7,646 nt of DNA from Actinomycetota bacterium. Lineage in GTDB: Bacteria > Actinomycetota > Actinomycetes > Nanopelagicales > Nanopelagicaceae. Position numbers and translations under genes: made by a program. The stretch spans positions 1 to 7,646 of the forward strand of contig WLNK01000046.1 in NCBI GenBank assembly GCA_009699795.1, given 5' to 3'. Of the stretch, positions 1 to 6,642 are shown piece by piece (the stretch's first letter is position 1; every line of letters begins with the position of its first letter). Under the pieces are notes generated by a model. It was given only the letters and a program-made list of their open reading frames with translations. It ran no database searches and was not told where the DNA came from.

Positions 1-1042
1 GCGTTAAAAATGGCAACGACCACTTTAAGAATTCATCAATGGTCAGGGCGCGAATCTTGTCGCCGTTGATTGCTTCAAGCTTTTTCATATCAAAGCGGGC
101 TGGGGATGAATGAACCTTTTCTACAGTGAAGAGCTCGCAGAGCTCTTTCATCGAAATATTTTCGCGGTCATCTCCAGGAGACCATCCAAGCAGAGCTAAG
201 TAATTACAGATCGCCTCTGGCAAATATCCCTGCTCGCGATACCAAGCGATTGAGACTTCGCCATTTCGCTTTGAAAGCTTGGCGTTGTCTTGGCCCATAA
301 CGAATGGCAAGTGTGCAAAGACTGGGTAATCCTCAGGCTTTACGCCCATCGCTTGATACACGCGAATCTGACGTGGAGTAGATGAAAGCAAATCCTCTCC
401 GCGAAGTACGTGAGTCACCTTCATTAAAACATCATCGACTGCTACGGCCAGCGTGTAGAGAGGCGAACCATCGGCTCGAACCAAAACAAAGTCCGGAACA
501 AACTTATGATCAAAGACAACCTCGCCGCGAATCTCATCTTTAAAAGTCGTTGAGCCATCTGGCATACGCATACGCACGACTGCGCTTCGGCCTTCTGCTT
601 TGTATGCAGCAATTTGATCAGCAGTTAAATCGCGGCAGTGTCCGTTATATCCAGGTGCAACGTTTGCAGCGCGTTGTGCTTCGCGAACTGCCTCTAACTC
701 CTCAGGTGAGCAGTAGCAGTGATACGCATCCTTTTGATCAAGAAACTTCTGCGCCCATTCTGCATAAATATCTAAACGTTGTGATTGTAAGTACGGACCA
801 TTTTCGCCGCCAACTTCAGGACCTTCATCCCAATTAAGTCCAAGCCATTTCAAAGTATCAATTGCGGCGTTGATGTACTCATCTGTAACGCGAGTTGTGT
901 CGGTATCTTCAATACGAAATAGAAATGTGCCTCCTGTGTGGCGCGCGTATGCCCAGTCAAAGAGCGCTGTGCGAATATTTCCAACGTGGAGATCTCCAGT
1001 TGGAGATGGTGCAAAACGAACCTTTACTTTTTTCGCACTCAT
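1..1042 (-). CDS. gltX: Glutamyl-tRNA synthetase, partial (3' end outside window)
   Basis: Class I aminoacyl-tRNA synthetase that charges tRNA with glutamate in the cytoplasm. I translated this region by hand; 347 residues are visible of a usual length near 490, so the catalytic domain is here and most of the anticodon-binding domain is beyond base 1. The HIGH-type motif is SPTGDLHVGN (H19, G21), followed by RTALF and the FRIEDTD segment near residues 42-48. THVLRGEDLL lies at 210-219 and the KMSKS-type loop is KLSKR at 255-259. A CYC pair at 109-111 and C136 resemble the zinc motif of E. coli GluRS. The ATG overlaps the upstream stop codon as ATGA, so translation is probably coupled; no strong Shine-Dalgarno is seen. 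Actinobacteria generally lack GlnRS and make Gln-tRNA through GatCAB, so a non-discriminating enzyme is likely, although the residues that would show this are off the window. Confidence 0.96.
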   Translation of the reverse strand, partial: MSAKKVKVRFAPSPTGDLHVGNIRTALFDWAYARHTGGTFLFRIEDTDTTRVTDEYINAAIDTLKWLGLNWDEGPEVGGENGPYLQSQRLDIYAEWAQKFLDQKDAYHCYCSPEELEAVREAQRAANVAPGYNGHCRDLTADQIAAYKAEGRSAVVRMRMPDGSTTFKDEIRGEVVFDHKFVPDFVLVRADGSPLYTLAVAVDDVLMKVTHVLRGEDLLSSTPRQIRVYQAMGVKPEDYPVFAHLPFVMGQDNAKLSKRNGEVSIAWYREQGYLPEAICNYLALLGWSPGDDRENISMKELCELFTVEKVHSSPARFDMKKLEAINGDKIRALTIDEFLKWSLPFLT

Positions 1043-1827
1043 GGCTTTGCACTCACTTTGTTTGTTAGAACACCGATTCCTTCGACTCCAACGCTAACAG
1101 TGCTGCGCTCTGGCATTGGGCCAATACCTGCAGGTGTTCCTGTGATGATGACATCACCAGGTAGAAGAGTCATTACCTGTGAAACGAATACGACAATATC
1201 TTCTACGTTAAAAATCATCTCGCTGATTTTGGCATCTTGCTTTACTTCGCCGTTAATCTCTGTATGGATGCGCTGTGTGCCAGGTATGAAATCTGTTTCA
1301 ATCCAAGGTCCAAGTGGGCAGAAAGTGTCAAAACCTTTTGCGCGAGTCCACTGACCATCGCTCTTTTGAATCTCACGGCACGTTACATCGTTTGCAATTG
1401 TGTAACCAAAGATCACATCTTTAACTCGCTCTTTAGGAACATCTTTGCAGAGGCGGCCGATAACGATTGCAAGTTCTGCCTCAAAATCGATTGTCGGCGC
1501 CATCTGCGGCCAGACAATTGTGTCGCCTGGGCCAATCACAGTTGTGTTTGGTTTAATAAAAATAATTGGTTCTTTAGGTAGCTCTGAACCCATCTCTTTT
1601 GCATGGTCTGCATAATTCTTTCCAACACAGACAACTTTGCTACGCGGAATTACTGGTGCTAGTAAGCGAACTGAATTGAGTGCAACTTTTGCACCAGTCT
1701 TGGTAACTCCGTGATAAATCGGATCACCCGAAATCACTGTAATTTGATTATCGTCTTCGACCACACCAAAGAGTGGGTCAGTACCAAGACCGGAGTCTGG
1801 TCCTGGTGAAAATCGGACGATGCGCAT
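1039..1827 (-). CDS. Fumarylacetoacetate hydrolase (FAH) family protein
   Basis: Predicted cytoplasmic metal-dependent enzyme of the FAH/HpcE superfamily, whose members cleave or isomerise acylpyruvate-like and hydroxymuconate-like compounds. The substrate cannot be read from the sequence. It has 262 residues, normal for the single-domain family. Visible landmarks are VGKNYADHAKEMG (68-80), where this family usually begins its catalytic domain, the E-x-E metal pair E116/E118, the third acidic ligand D147 in ANDVTCRE, K164 in a KGFDTFCPLGPW segment, and the C-terminal TGTPAGIG (229-236). It overlaps gltX by 4 bases (ATGA). The same pairing is known in M. tuberculosis (Rv2993c next to gltS), where the homologue is called a possible HHDD isomerase. 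The gap after the upstream deaminase-like gene is 16 bases with no clear Shine-Dalgarno, but it holds a TAAGAT hexamer six bases before the ATG. Family assignment is firm, reaction is not. Confidence 0.93.
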   Translation of the reverse strand: MRIVRFSPGPDSGLGTDPLFGVVEDDNQITVISGDPIYHGVTKTGAKVALNSVRLLAPVIPRSKVVCVGKNYADHAKEMGSELPKEPIIFIKPNTTVIGPGDTIVWPQMAPTIDFEAELAIVIGRLCKDVPKERVKDVIFGYTIANDVTCREIQKSDGQWTRAKGFDTFCPLGPWIETDFIPGTQRIHTEINGEVKQDAKISEMIFNVEDIVVFVSQVMTLLPGDVIITGTPAGIGPMPERSTVSVGVEGIGVLTNKVSAKP

Positions 1828-1833
1828 TGGGCA

Positions 1834-1839
1834 ATCTTA
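1834..1839 (-). promoter_or_regulatory. Candidate -10 element for a leaderless FAH-gltX transcript
   Basis: On the minus strand TAAGAT is followed by exactly six bases and then the ATG of the FAH gene. This fits the TAnnnT -10 consensus of actinobacterial sigma-70 promoters at the distance expected if transcription starts on the A of the start codon. The FAH gene has no convincing ribosome binding site, which also suits leaderless initiation. No TTGACA-like -35 box is seen about 17 bases upstream. The hexamer is short and could be a chance match. Confidence 0.3.
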
Positions 1840-1843
1840 CTTG

Positions 1844-2164
1844 TTACAAATTGCTTACTGTGCCGTCACTTTCTACGTGAAAAATTGCTGCCGACGGTGA
1901 GTGCTCACGAATAACGCTTACCTTTGATGGTTTTGCGCCGGCGCAAACAACGCCTTCAATTCCAGAAATCTGAGAAGCCATAGCGACGGTAAAGACTGCC
2001 TCAACAGCGTCCAAAGTAAGCGCTGGTGATTCAATGTTGATTGCAACATAAGTGCGCCCTGTTGAATCGCGAAGAGCTGCGGCTTGTTTTGCGCCTGTGC
2101 GCTTTAGGGTTGAAGTTGCAAGAGTTTCTAGCTTTGCATCTTCTGCATTTGCAAAGTTACTCAT
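1844..2164 (-). CDS. Small cytidine-deaminase-like protein, probably catalytically dead
   Basis: A 106-residue protein whose middle resembles the core of cytidine deaminases: DSTGRTYVAINIESPALTL (33-51) follows the pattern of the DGxxYxGxNVENAsyxxT region of true enzymes, and a second core strand, GVVCAG (71-76), follows. In real deaminases the next residues are C-A-E (zinc ligand and catalytic glutamate) and later P-C-x-x-C. Here the positions read D52-A53-V54 and, by my alignment, P79-S80-K-V-S83, so all three zinc cysteines and the glutamate seem replaced. It is also shorter than the usual ~130 residues. A gene at this place, between the CBS-domain gene and era, is conserved in actinobacteria and is often annotated as cytidine deaminase. 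I chose the ATG at 2164 because AGAGGA precedes it at 5 bases; a reading frame open to 2323 lies inside the upstream gene. It overlaps that gene by 8 bases. Function unknown. Confidence 0.85.
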   Translation of the reverse strand: MSNFANAEDAKLETLATSTLKRTGAKQAAALRDSTGRTYVAINIESPALTLDAVEAVFTVAMASQISGIEGVVCAGAKPSKVSVIREHSPSAAIFHVESDGTVSNL

Positions 2165-3041
2165 GGTCTTCCTCTCTAAAATCTTTTTCACGTTCAATAA
2201 TGACGCTACTAATCCTGCGGCGACGACCGATGGGCCGCTCTGAAGTAATCGACCAACCGTTAAGTGAAATCGTACTTCCAGCAATTGGTACTCGTCCAAG
2301 TCGCTCGGCCATAAGCCCACCAATAGTGTCTACATCTTCATTTTTCTCAATTGTAAATTTGAGCTCGTCGGCCAAATCTTCAATATGAAAGGAAGCGCGC
2401 GCACGGGCTTTGTCTTCAGATAGCCAGATGAAATTCTCAACTTCGTCATCAAATTCATCAGCAATCTCGCCAACAATTTCTTCGATGATGTCTTCAATGG
2501 TGATTAGCCCTGCTGTACCGCCGTATTCATCGACAACGATGGCTAAGTGAATCTGGTCGCGCTGCATCTCTCGAAGTAACTCTGCTGCGTTTTTAATCTC
2601 TGGCACAAAGACCGCTGGGCGAATGTGCTGCTCTACCTTTTCCACCGTTTCTGCCTCGTGGTGATCGTGTGATCTCTTAGCTAAATCTTTGATGTAAGCA
2701 ATTCCAATAATGTCATCAAGGTTTTCACCCGCCACTGGGATTCTTGAATAGCCAGAACGAAGTGCAAGGGAAAGCGCCTGACGCAGAGTTTTATCGCGTT
2801 CAATCCAAACCATTTCAGTTCGCGGAACCATGAGTTCGCGAGCCAATGTGTCTCCGAGTTCGAAAACAGAGCTGATCATCTCGTGTTCATCGGCATCAAC
2901 AAGTCCGCGCTCTTGAGCTTGATCAACAAACTCGCGCATCTGTCGTTCGTTGGTCATGCGACCAGAGCCAAATGGTTTTCCAGGAGTAAGTAGATTTCCA
3001 ATTCCGATAAGGAATTTGGCTATCGCATCTAGCGGATTCAT
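2157..3041 (-). CDS. CorC/HlyC-like CBS-domain protein lacking the DUF21 membrane domain
   Basis: A 294-residue protein with paired CBS domains (about 70-125 and 135-190, numbering from the chosen ATG) that usually bind adenine nucleotides, and a CorC_HlyC C-terminal domain (about 205-285). Landmarks are RELMVPRTEMVWI (68-80), SGYSRIPV (96-103), the DEYGGTAGLITIEDIIEEIVGEI run starting near 171, and DTIGGLM. The family is linked to Mg2+/Co2+ efflux or membrane-associated transport control, but the role here is inferred. Actinobacterial homologues such as Rv2366c normally carry an N-terminal DUF21/CNNM membrane domain; here only a short hydrophobic stretch (AIAKFLIGIGNLL, 7-19) precedes the CBS region, as in the ~290-residue E. 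coli CorC. The frame also opens with a GTG at 3053, but the ATG at 3041 is preferred: GGGAG lies 5 bases upstream and the ATG overlaps the ybeY stop as ATGA. Confidence 0.92.
   Translation of the reverse strand: MNPLDAIAKFLIGIGNLLTPGKPFGSGRMTNERQMREFVDQAQERGLVDADEHEMISSVFELGDTLARELMVPRTEMVWIERDKTLRQALSLALRSGYSRIPVAGENLDDIIGIAYIKDLAKRSHDHHEAETVEKVEQHIRPAVFVPEIKNAAELLREMQRDQIHLAIVVDEYGGTAGLITIEDIIEEIVGEIADEFDDEVENFIWLSEDKARARASFHIEDLADELKFTIEKNEDVDTIGGLMAERLGRVPIAGSTISLNGWSITSERPIGRRRRISSVIIEREKDFREEDHE
2170..2175 (-). promoter_or_regulatory. Ribosome binding site deciding the start of the deaminase-like gene
   Basis: AGAGGA on the minus strand, 5 bases before the ATG at 2164 and inside the last codons of the CorC-like gene. 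It supports the short 106-residue product over any longer reading of the same frame. Confidence 0.7.
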
Positions 3042-3472
3042 CTCTTCTCCCACTTTTCTACGATTGATTCCTGAAGGGCAAACATAACTTTCTCTTCATC
3101 TTTATCTGCATGGTCATATCCGAGAATATGAAGAAGTCCATGCACTGCAAGAATTGAAATTTCATGTTCGGTTGAATGGCCAGCAACTTTTGCTTGAGCC
3201 GCTGCAACCGTTGGCGCAATGATGATGTCGCCAAGGGTTACAGCCTCCCCTGTTACCTCTGGAAGATCCATTGGAAATGAGAGAACATCGGTGGGACCTG
3301 GTTCTTTCATCCATTCAAGATGAAGCTCGGTCATCTCTTCTTCATTTACAAACGTTACATTTATGACGCACTCTGCATTTAGCTCCATGTAGTTGAGTGC
3401 GTATGCCATCAAAGAGTCGACCTCATCTTCCTTGATGGGTACTCCTGAATTGTTAGTTAAATCAATACTCAT
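3038..3472 (-). CDS. ybeY: Endoribonuclease YbeY
   Basis: Zinc-dependent single-strand endoribonuclease, cytoplasmic and ribosome-associated, known in other bacteria for 16S rRNA 3'-end maturation and 70S ribosome quality control. The 144-residue protein is close to family length. The signature HGLLHILGYDH is at 111-121, giving zinc ligands H111, H115 and H121. The conserved PTDVLSFPMD segment is at 60-69 and LGDIIIAP at 80-87. It overlaps phoH upstream and the CorC-like gene downstream by 4 bases each (ATGA at both ends), so it is probably translated by coupling; no strong Shine-Dalgarno precedes its ATG. Adjacency to phoH is widespread in bacteria and suggests joint action on RNA. Confidence 0.97.
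   Translation of the reverse strand: MSIDLTNNSGVPIKEDEVDSLMAYALNYMELNAECVINVTFVNEEEMTELHLEWMKEPGPTDVLSFPMDLPEVTGEAVTLGDIIIAPTVAAAQAKVAGHSTEHEISILAVHGLLHILGYDHADKDEEKVMFALQESIVEKWEKR
3047..3051 (-). promoter_or_regulatory. Ribosome binding site deciding the CorC-like start
   Basis: GGGAG on the minus strand, 5 bases before the ATG at 3041. It lies in the last codons of ybeY and overlaps the alternative GTG at 3053, so it argues for the ATG as the true start. Confidence 0.75.
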
Positions 3473-4452
3473 GAATTGCGGACGGGGCGAATGGCTTGTT
3501 TCGCCTCATCAAATTTTGCGTATGCCTTAACAATGTCGCCAATCAAACGATGGCGGACAACATCTTCAGCGGTGAGATCCATAAATTCAATGTCTTCTAT
3601 GTCTTGAAGAATATTTCGAATGATGCGTAGGCCTGAGCTTGCACCATTTGGAAGATCGACCTGAGTCACATCGCCGGTAATAACCATCTTCGAACCAAAT
3701 CCAAGGCGAGTAAGGAACATCTTCATCTGTTCAGGCGTCGTGTTCTGCGCTTCATCAAGAATGATGAATGAATCATTGAGTGTTCGACCACGCATATAAG
3801 CAAGGGGGGCAACTTCAATAACGCCTGATTGCATAAGACGTGGAATTGTCTCTGCATCAATCATGTCGTGCAGTGCGTCAAAGAGCGGGCGAAGATAAGG
3901 ATCAATTTTTTCACTAAGTGTTCCGGGCAAGAATCCAAGGTGTTCGCCAGCTTCAACAGCTGGGCGGGTCAAAATAATACGATTAACTTTCTTCGCCTGA
4001 AGGGCTGCAACAGCCTTCGCCATTGCAAGATAAGTCTTTCCGGTACCAGCAGGGCCAATTCCGAATGTGATTGTGTGCTCTTCAATTGCATCTACGTAAC
4101 GCTTCTGGTTCGCAGTCTTTGGTCTAATTGTGCGGCCACGATTGCTAACAATATTAAGAGAGAGAACTTCGGCAGGATGATCAACTGGATCATGCTCGAG
4201 CATTGCAATGCTGCGACTTACTGCATCGGATGTGAGCGCCTGACCAGATCGAATAACAACCATCATCTCTGCAAATAATTTTTCAAGTGCGATGCATTCA
4301 ATGTGTGGACCGCGAAGAGTAATTTCATTTCCACGAACAGTGATGTTTACTGATGGAAATGCCGCTTCGATTACAAGGAGATTTGCATCGTTAACACCGA
4401 CGAGTGAAACCATCGGTATGGCTATTGGGACCGTTATTAGTGTGCGCTCCAT
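3469..4452 (-). CDS. phoH: PhoH family ATPase (YbeZ-like)
   Basis: Cytoplasmic P-loop ATPase of the PhoH/YbeZ family, thought to work on RNA, possibly as a helicase partner of YbeY. Length is 327 residues, normal for the family. An N-terminal KH-like region (about 22-80, with the VRGNEITLRG segment at 39-48) is followed by the ATPase domain: QKRYVDAI (116-123), Walker A GPAGTGKT (133-140, K139), LTRPAVEAGEHLGFLPG (161-177), and Walker B FIILDEAQN (229-237, D233/E234). The TGDVTQVDLP segment at 259-268 is also typical, and FMDLTAEDVVRH (290-301) marks the end of the ATPase core. The stop overlaps ybeY by 4 bases. The 18-base gap after the HIT gene contains AGGA 10 bases before the ATG. Confidence 0.97.
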   Translation of the reverse strand: MERTLITVPIAIPMVSLVGVNDANLLVIEAAFPSVNITVRGNEITLRGPHIECIALEKLFAEMMVVIRSGQALTSDAVSRSIAMLEHDPVDHPAEVLSLNIVSNRGRTIRPKTANQKRYVDAIEEHTITFGIGPAGTGKTYLAMAKAVAALQAKKVNRIILTRPAVEAGEHLGFLPGTLSEKIDPYLRPLFDALHDMIDAETIPRLMQSGVIEVAPLAYMRGRTLNDSFIILDEAQNTTPEQMKMFLTRLGFGSKMVITGDVTQVDLPNGASSGLRIIRNILQDIEDIEFMDLTAEDVVRHRLIGDIVKAYAKFDEAKQAIRPVRNS

Positions 4453-4462
4453 ATGTGCGAAA

Positions 4463-4466
4463 TCCT
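4463..4466 (-). promoter_or_regulatory. Weak ribosome binding site of phoH
   Basis: AGGA on the minus strand in the 18-base gap before phoH, 10 bases from the ATG, a little far. The surrounding TAGGAT could also be read as a TAnnnT -10 hexamer, but it lies nine bases from the ATG and there is no -35 support. Confidence 0.45.
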
Positions 4467-4470
4467 ACTT

Positions 4471-4830
4471 TTAACCCGGAGGCCATGCGAGTACACGCCC
4501 GCCGATTAAATGTAGGTGAGCGTGAAATACGCTCTGACCAGCAGCTTCACCGGTGTTAAAAACAGTTCTGTAGCCATCAAGGCCACGTTCTTTGGCAATT
4601 TCATCGGCAGCGCTAAAAAGGCTCGCCATGATGGTTCCCGAAATCTTTGCAAGGCCAGCAGCGTTTTCAGTATGAACTGTTGGCACAAGTAGCACGTGTG
4701 TTGGGGCCTGCGGATTTAGATCGTTAAATGCCACAACGTTTTCGTTCTTAAAAACTATGTCAGCAGGAATATCGCCTTCAATAATTTTGCAGAAGATGCA
4801 ATCTGGATTTAGCGCCACGGCAATTACCAT
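4471..4830 (-). CDS. HIT (histidine triad) family protein, HINT-like
   Basis: Small nucleotide-binding hydrolase of the histidine triad superfamily; HINT-branch members hydrolyse purine nucleoside phosphoramidates and related adenylates, probably as a dimer in the cytoplasm. The product has 119 residues. It begins with the typical DCIFCKIIEGDIPADIV segment (10-26, including a C11-x-x-C14 pair), continues with FNDLNPQAPTHVLLVP (35-50), and ends with GQSVFHAHLHLIGGR, where H103, H105 and H107 form the triad. Physiological substrate unknown. The ATG at 4830 overlaps the rsmE stop by 7 bases (ATGGTAA) and has no well-placed Shine-Dalgarno. A GTG four codons later (4818) is a possible start and would not change the domain. 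Confidence 0.93.
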   Translation of the reverse strand: MVIAVALNPDCIFCKIIEGDIPADIVFKNENVVAFNDLNPQAPTHVLLVPTVHTENAAGLAKISGTIMASLFSAADEIAKERGLDGYRTVFNTGEAAGQSVFHAHLHLIGGRVLAWPPG

Positions 4831-5531
4831 ACCTTCATCGCTGTTGAAACGGCAGATAAAGCGGCAAGGCCTGCATGTGCACTTCTCAAAACTGGTCTAC
4901 CTAAATGTGAAACCTTTGCACCCGCGCCAGCGAAGAGATCAACTTCTTCATCGGTAAGTCCGCCTTCTGGCCCAATGATGATTACAACTTTCTTTGCGCC
5001 AGGTGAAGCAATCTCTGAAATCTTTTGTGTAGCGCTCTCGTGGAAAACAATCGCAAGGTCTGCCTTAGCTATTTCATCAATGACGTTCTCGGTAGTTGCA
5101 GCGCCAGAAACAGTTGGAATTCTGTAGCGGCGAGATTGCTTACTTGCCTCGCGAGCAGTCACCTGCAATTTCTCGCTTCCTTTTCCAATTGATCTGGCAG
5201 ATGCCCACATTACAATCCGATCCGCACCGCCCTCTGTGAGTAGCTCTACAGATTCTTTTGCGCGATCACCTTTTGGAATTGCTTGCACAACTGTGAATTG
5301 CGTTGAGAGCGCTTCTTCAATTCCACTCTCTAGGACTTCCACCTGCATAGCTTTCTTGGCAACGCTTAGGACGCGCACCTTTGACCATGCGCCTTTTCCA
5401 TCGGAGAGTGCGTAGACATCTTCTATCTGGGCACGTAATACACGAATGGCATGGAGCGCATCTTCGTTATTGAATTCGTACTTTGCGCCCTTTTCTGTGG
5501 GTAAGTCATCAACGAAGAAGAGTGTCAGCAT
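4824..5531 (-). CDS. rsmE: 16S rRNA (uridine1498-N3)-methyltransferase RsmE
   Basis: SAM-dependent SPOUT-class methyltransferase that makes m3U1498 in helix 44 of 16S rRNA. The 235-residue protein has the family's layout. An N-terminal PUA-like RNA-binding part (1-70, with HAIRVLR at 27-33) is followed by the SPOUT domain, with QAIPKGDRAKESVELLTEGG (83-102), REASKQSRRYRIP (127-139) and the SAM-binding trefoil-knot region IIIGPEGGLTDEEV (184-197) then LGRPVLRSAHAG (210-221). In E. coli and M. tuberculosis, from memory, the last segment reads LRTETA or LRTSTA, so LRSAHA here is a mild departure. The start codon shares one base with the dnaJ stop (TAATG), typical of termination-reinitiation, and no Shine-Dalgarno is visible. 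The gene follows dnaJ in many bacteria. Confidence 0.96.
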   Translation of the reverse strand: MLTLFFVDDLPTEKGAKYEFNNEDALHAIRVLRAQIEDVYALSDGKGAWSKVRVLSVAKKAMQVEVLESGIEEALSTQFTVVQAIPKGDRAKESVELLTEGGADRIVMWASARSIGKGSEKLQVTAREASKQSRRYRIPTVSGAATTENVIDEIAKADLAIVFHESATQKISEIASPGAKKVVIIIGPEGGLTDEEVDLFAGAGAKVSHLGRPVLRSAHAGLAALSAVSTAMKVW

Positions 5532-6640
5532 TAGCGACCGAAGGCTTCACGGAATTTTGCGAAGAATCCTTGTTCGTGTCCCTTGATTTGAACCTCGCCT
5601 GGTTTTTCACCACGCATCTCTGCAAATTTGCGAAGTAACTCTTCTTCATCTTTCTTGAGTTTGTGTGGGGTCGTCACCTCAACGTGCACAATTAAATCTC
5701 CACGATGGTTTGAGTGAAGGCGAGTCATACCTTTGCCCTTAACGGTAATTGTTGAACCACCTTGTGTGCCTGGCTTTATTTGAATTTCTTCTGGCCCATC
5801 CAAAGTTTCTATCTTTACAGAAGAACCCAGGGTTGCCGAAACGAAGGAAACTTCAATTGCTATGTGCAGAGTATTTCCGTCGCGAAGAAGTGTTGGGTGT
5901 TCTGCCTGAACAATTTCTACATAGAGATCTCCGGCGGGTCCCCCGCCTGCACCAACTTCGCCGCGACCCGCCATTTGAATTCGGTTACCGGATTCAACTC
6001 CCGCAGGAATTTTTACATTGATGTTTTGGCGCGCGCGTACTCGTCCATCACCGCTGCATTCGCGACAAGGATTCTTAATTACGCTTCCATAACCACCACA
6101 TGTCGAACATGGGCGAGAAGTCATTACCTGACCGATAAAACTCTTTTGTATGTGCTGTGTTTCACCGCGACCTTTACAGATCTGACACATCTCAGGAGAT
6201 GCGCCATCTTGGCAACCACTTCCCTGACACTTAGTACAAACAACTGCGCTTTCAACAGAGATATCTCGCTCTGTTCCAAAACAAGCTTCATGCAAATCAA
6301 CTTCAACGCGGATAAGTGCATCTTGTCCTTGGCGCATACGTGGGCGTGGTCCGCGAGTTCCACCACCGCCGAAGAATGCATCCATGATGTCGCTAAATCC
6401 GCCAGGACCGAATCCGCCACCGAATCCACTAAAACCGTTGCCGCCCATGTCGTATTGCTGACGTTTCTGCGGATCGCTTAAAACTTCATAGGAAGCCGTT
6501 ACTTCTTTAAATTTTTCCTGAACTTCTGGATCTGGATTTACATCTGGGTGAAGTTCGCGTGCAATCTTGCGATAAGCCTTTTTGATTTCATCTGCACTTG
6601 CATCGCGCGGTACACCGAGAGTTTGGTAGTGATCAGACAT
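5531..6640 (-). CDS. dnaJ: Chaperone protein DnaJ (DnaJ2 type)
   Basis: Hsp40 co-chaperone that delivers unfolded proteins to DnaK and stimulates its ATPase. All type I domains are present in 369 residues. The J domain is at 1-66 with HPD at 31-33. A glycine/phenylalanine linker (about 67-96) includes a DIMDAFF motif. The zinc finger has four complete CxxCxGxG repeats (CTKCQGSG 135-142, CQICKGRG 152-159, CSTCGGYG 178-185, CRECSGDG 192-199). The C-terminal substrate-binding domains follow, with the GDLYVEI segment near 237-243. Lying directly after hrcA rather than after dnaK-grpE marks it as the second actinobacterial DnaJ (DnaJ2). The gap to hrcA is 2 bases (TAA-TA-ATG); a purine-rich GAGGG occurs but too far upstream, so coupled translation is likely. 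Heat control would act through HrcA at the operon promoter outside the window. Confidence 0.98.
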   Translation of the reverse strand: MSDHYQTLGVPRDASADEIKKAYRKIARELHPDVNPDPEVQEKFKEVTASYEVLSDPQKRQQYDMGGNGFSGFGGGFGPGGFSDIMDAFFGGGGTRGPRPRMRQGQDALIRVEVDLHEACFGTERDISVESAVVCTKCQGSGCQDGASPEMCQICKGRGETQHIQKSFIGQVMTSRPCSTCGGYGSVIKNPCRECSGDGRVRARQNINVKIPAGVESGNRIQMAGRGEVGAGGGPAGDLYVEIVQAEHPTLLRDGNTLHIAIEVSFVSATLGSSVKIETLDGPEEIQIKPGTQGGSTITVKGKGMTRLHSNHRGDLIVHVEVTTPHKLKKDEEELLRKFAEMRGEKPGEVQIKGHEQGFFAKFREAFGR

Positions 6641-6642
6641 TA

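Noticed and set aside
1035..1055. GCACTCA occurring twice, 14 bases apart, around the gltX start codon
   Set aside because: A 7-base direct repeat in coding sequence (both copies encode V-S-A or M-S-A type residues) with no inverted symmetry; probably chance.
1899..1907. GAGTGCTCA, close to a CIRCE half-site (GAGTGCTAA)
   Set aside because: It lies inside the deaminase-like coding region and there is no TTAGCACTC partner at the nine-base spacing, so it is a chance match.
2165..2323. N-terminal extension of the deaminase-like gene to 2323
   Set aside because: The extra residues lie wholly within the CorC-like C-terminal coding region, have no family similarity, and a good ribosome binding site supports the ATG at 2164.
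3042..3053. GTG start of the CorC-like gene at 3053
   Set aside because: The ATG four codons later has GGGAG at 5 bases and forms an ATGA overlap with ybeY, whereas the GTG overlaps that binding site.
4462..4467. TAGGAT before phoH as a -10 promoter element
   Set aside because: It contains the AGGA that serves as ribosome binding site, its distance to the ATG is nine bases rather than the leaderless six or seven, and no -35 box is visible.
5762..6481. Long plus-strand open frame (239 codons) opposite dnaJ
   Set aside because: It is antisense to an unmistakable dnaJ, has no recognisable domain and is explained by codon bias of the minus-strand gene.
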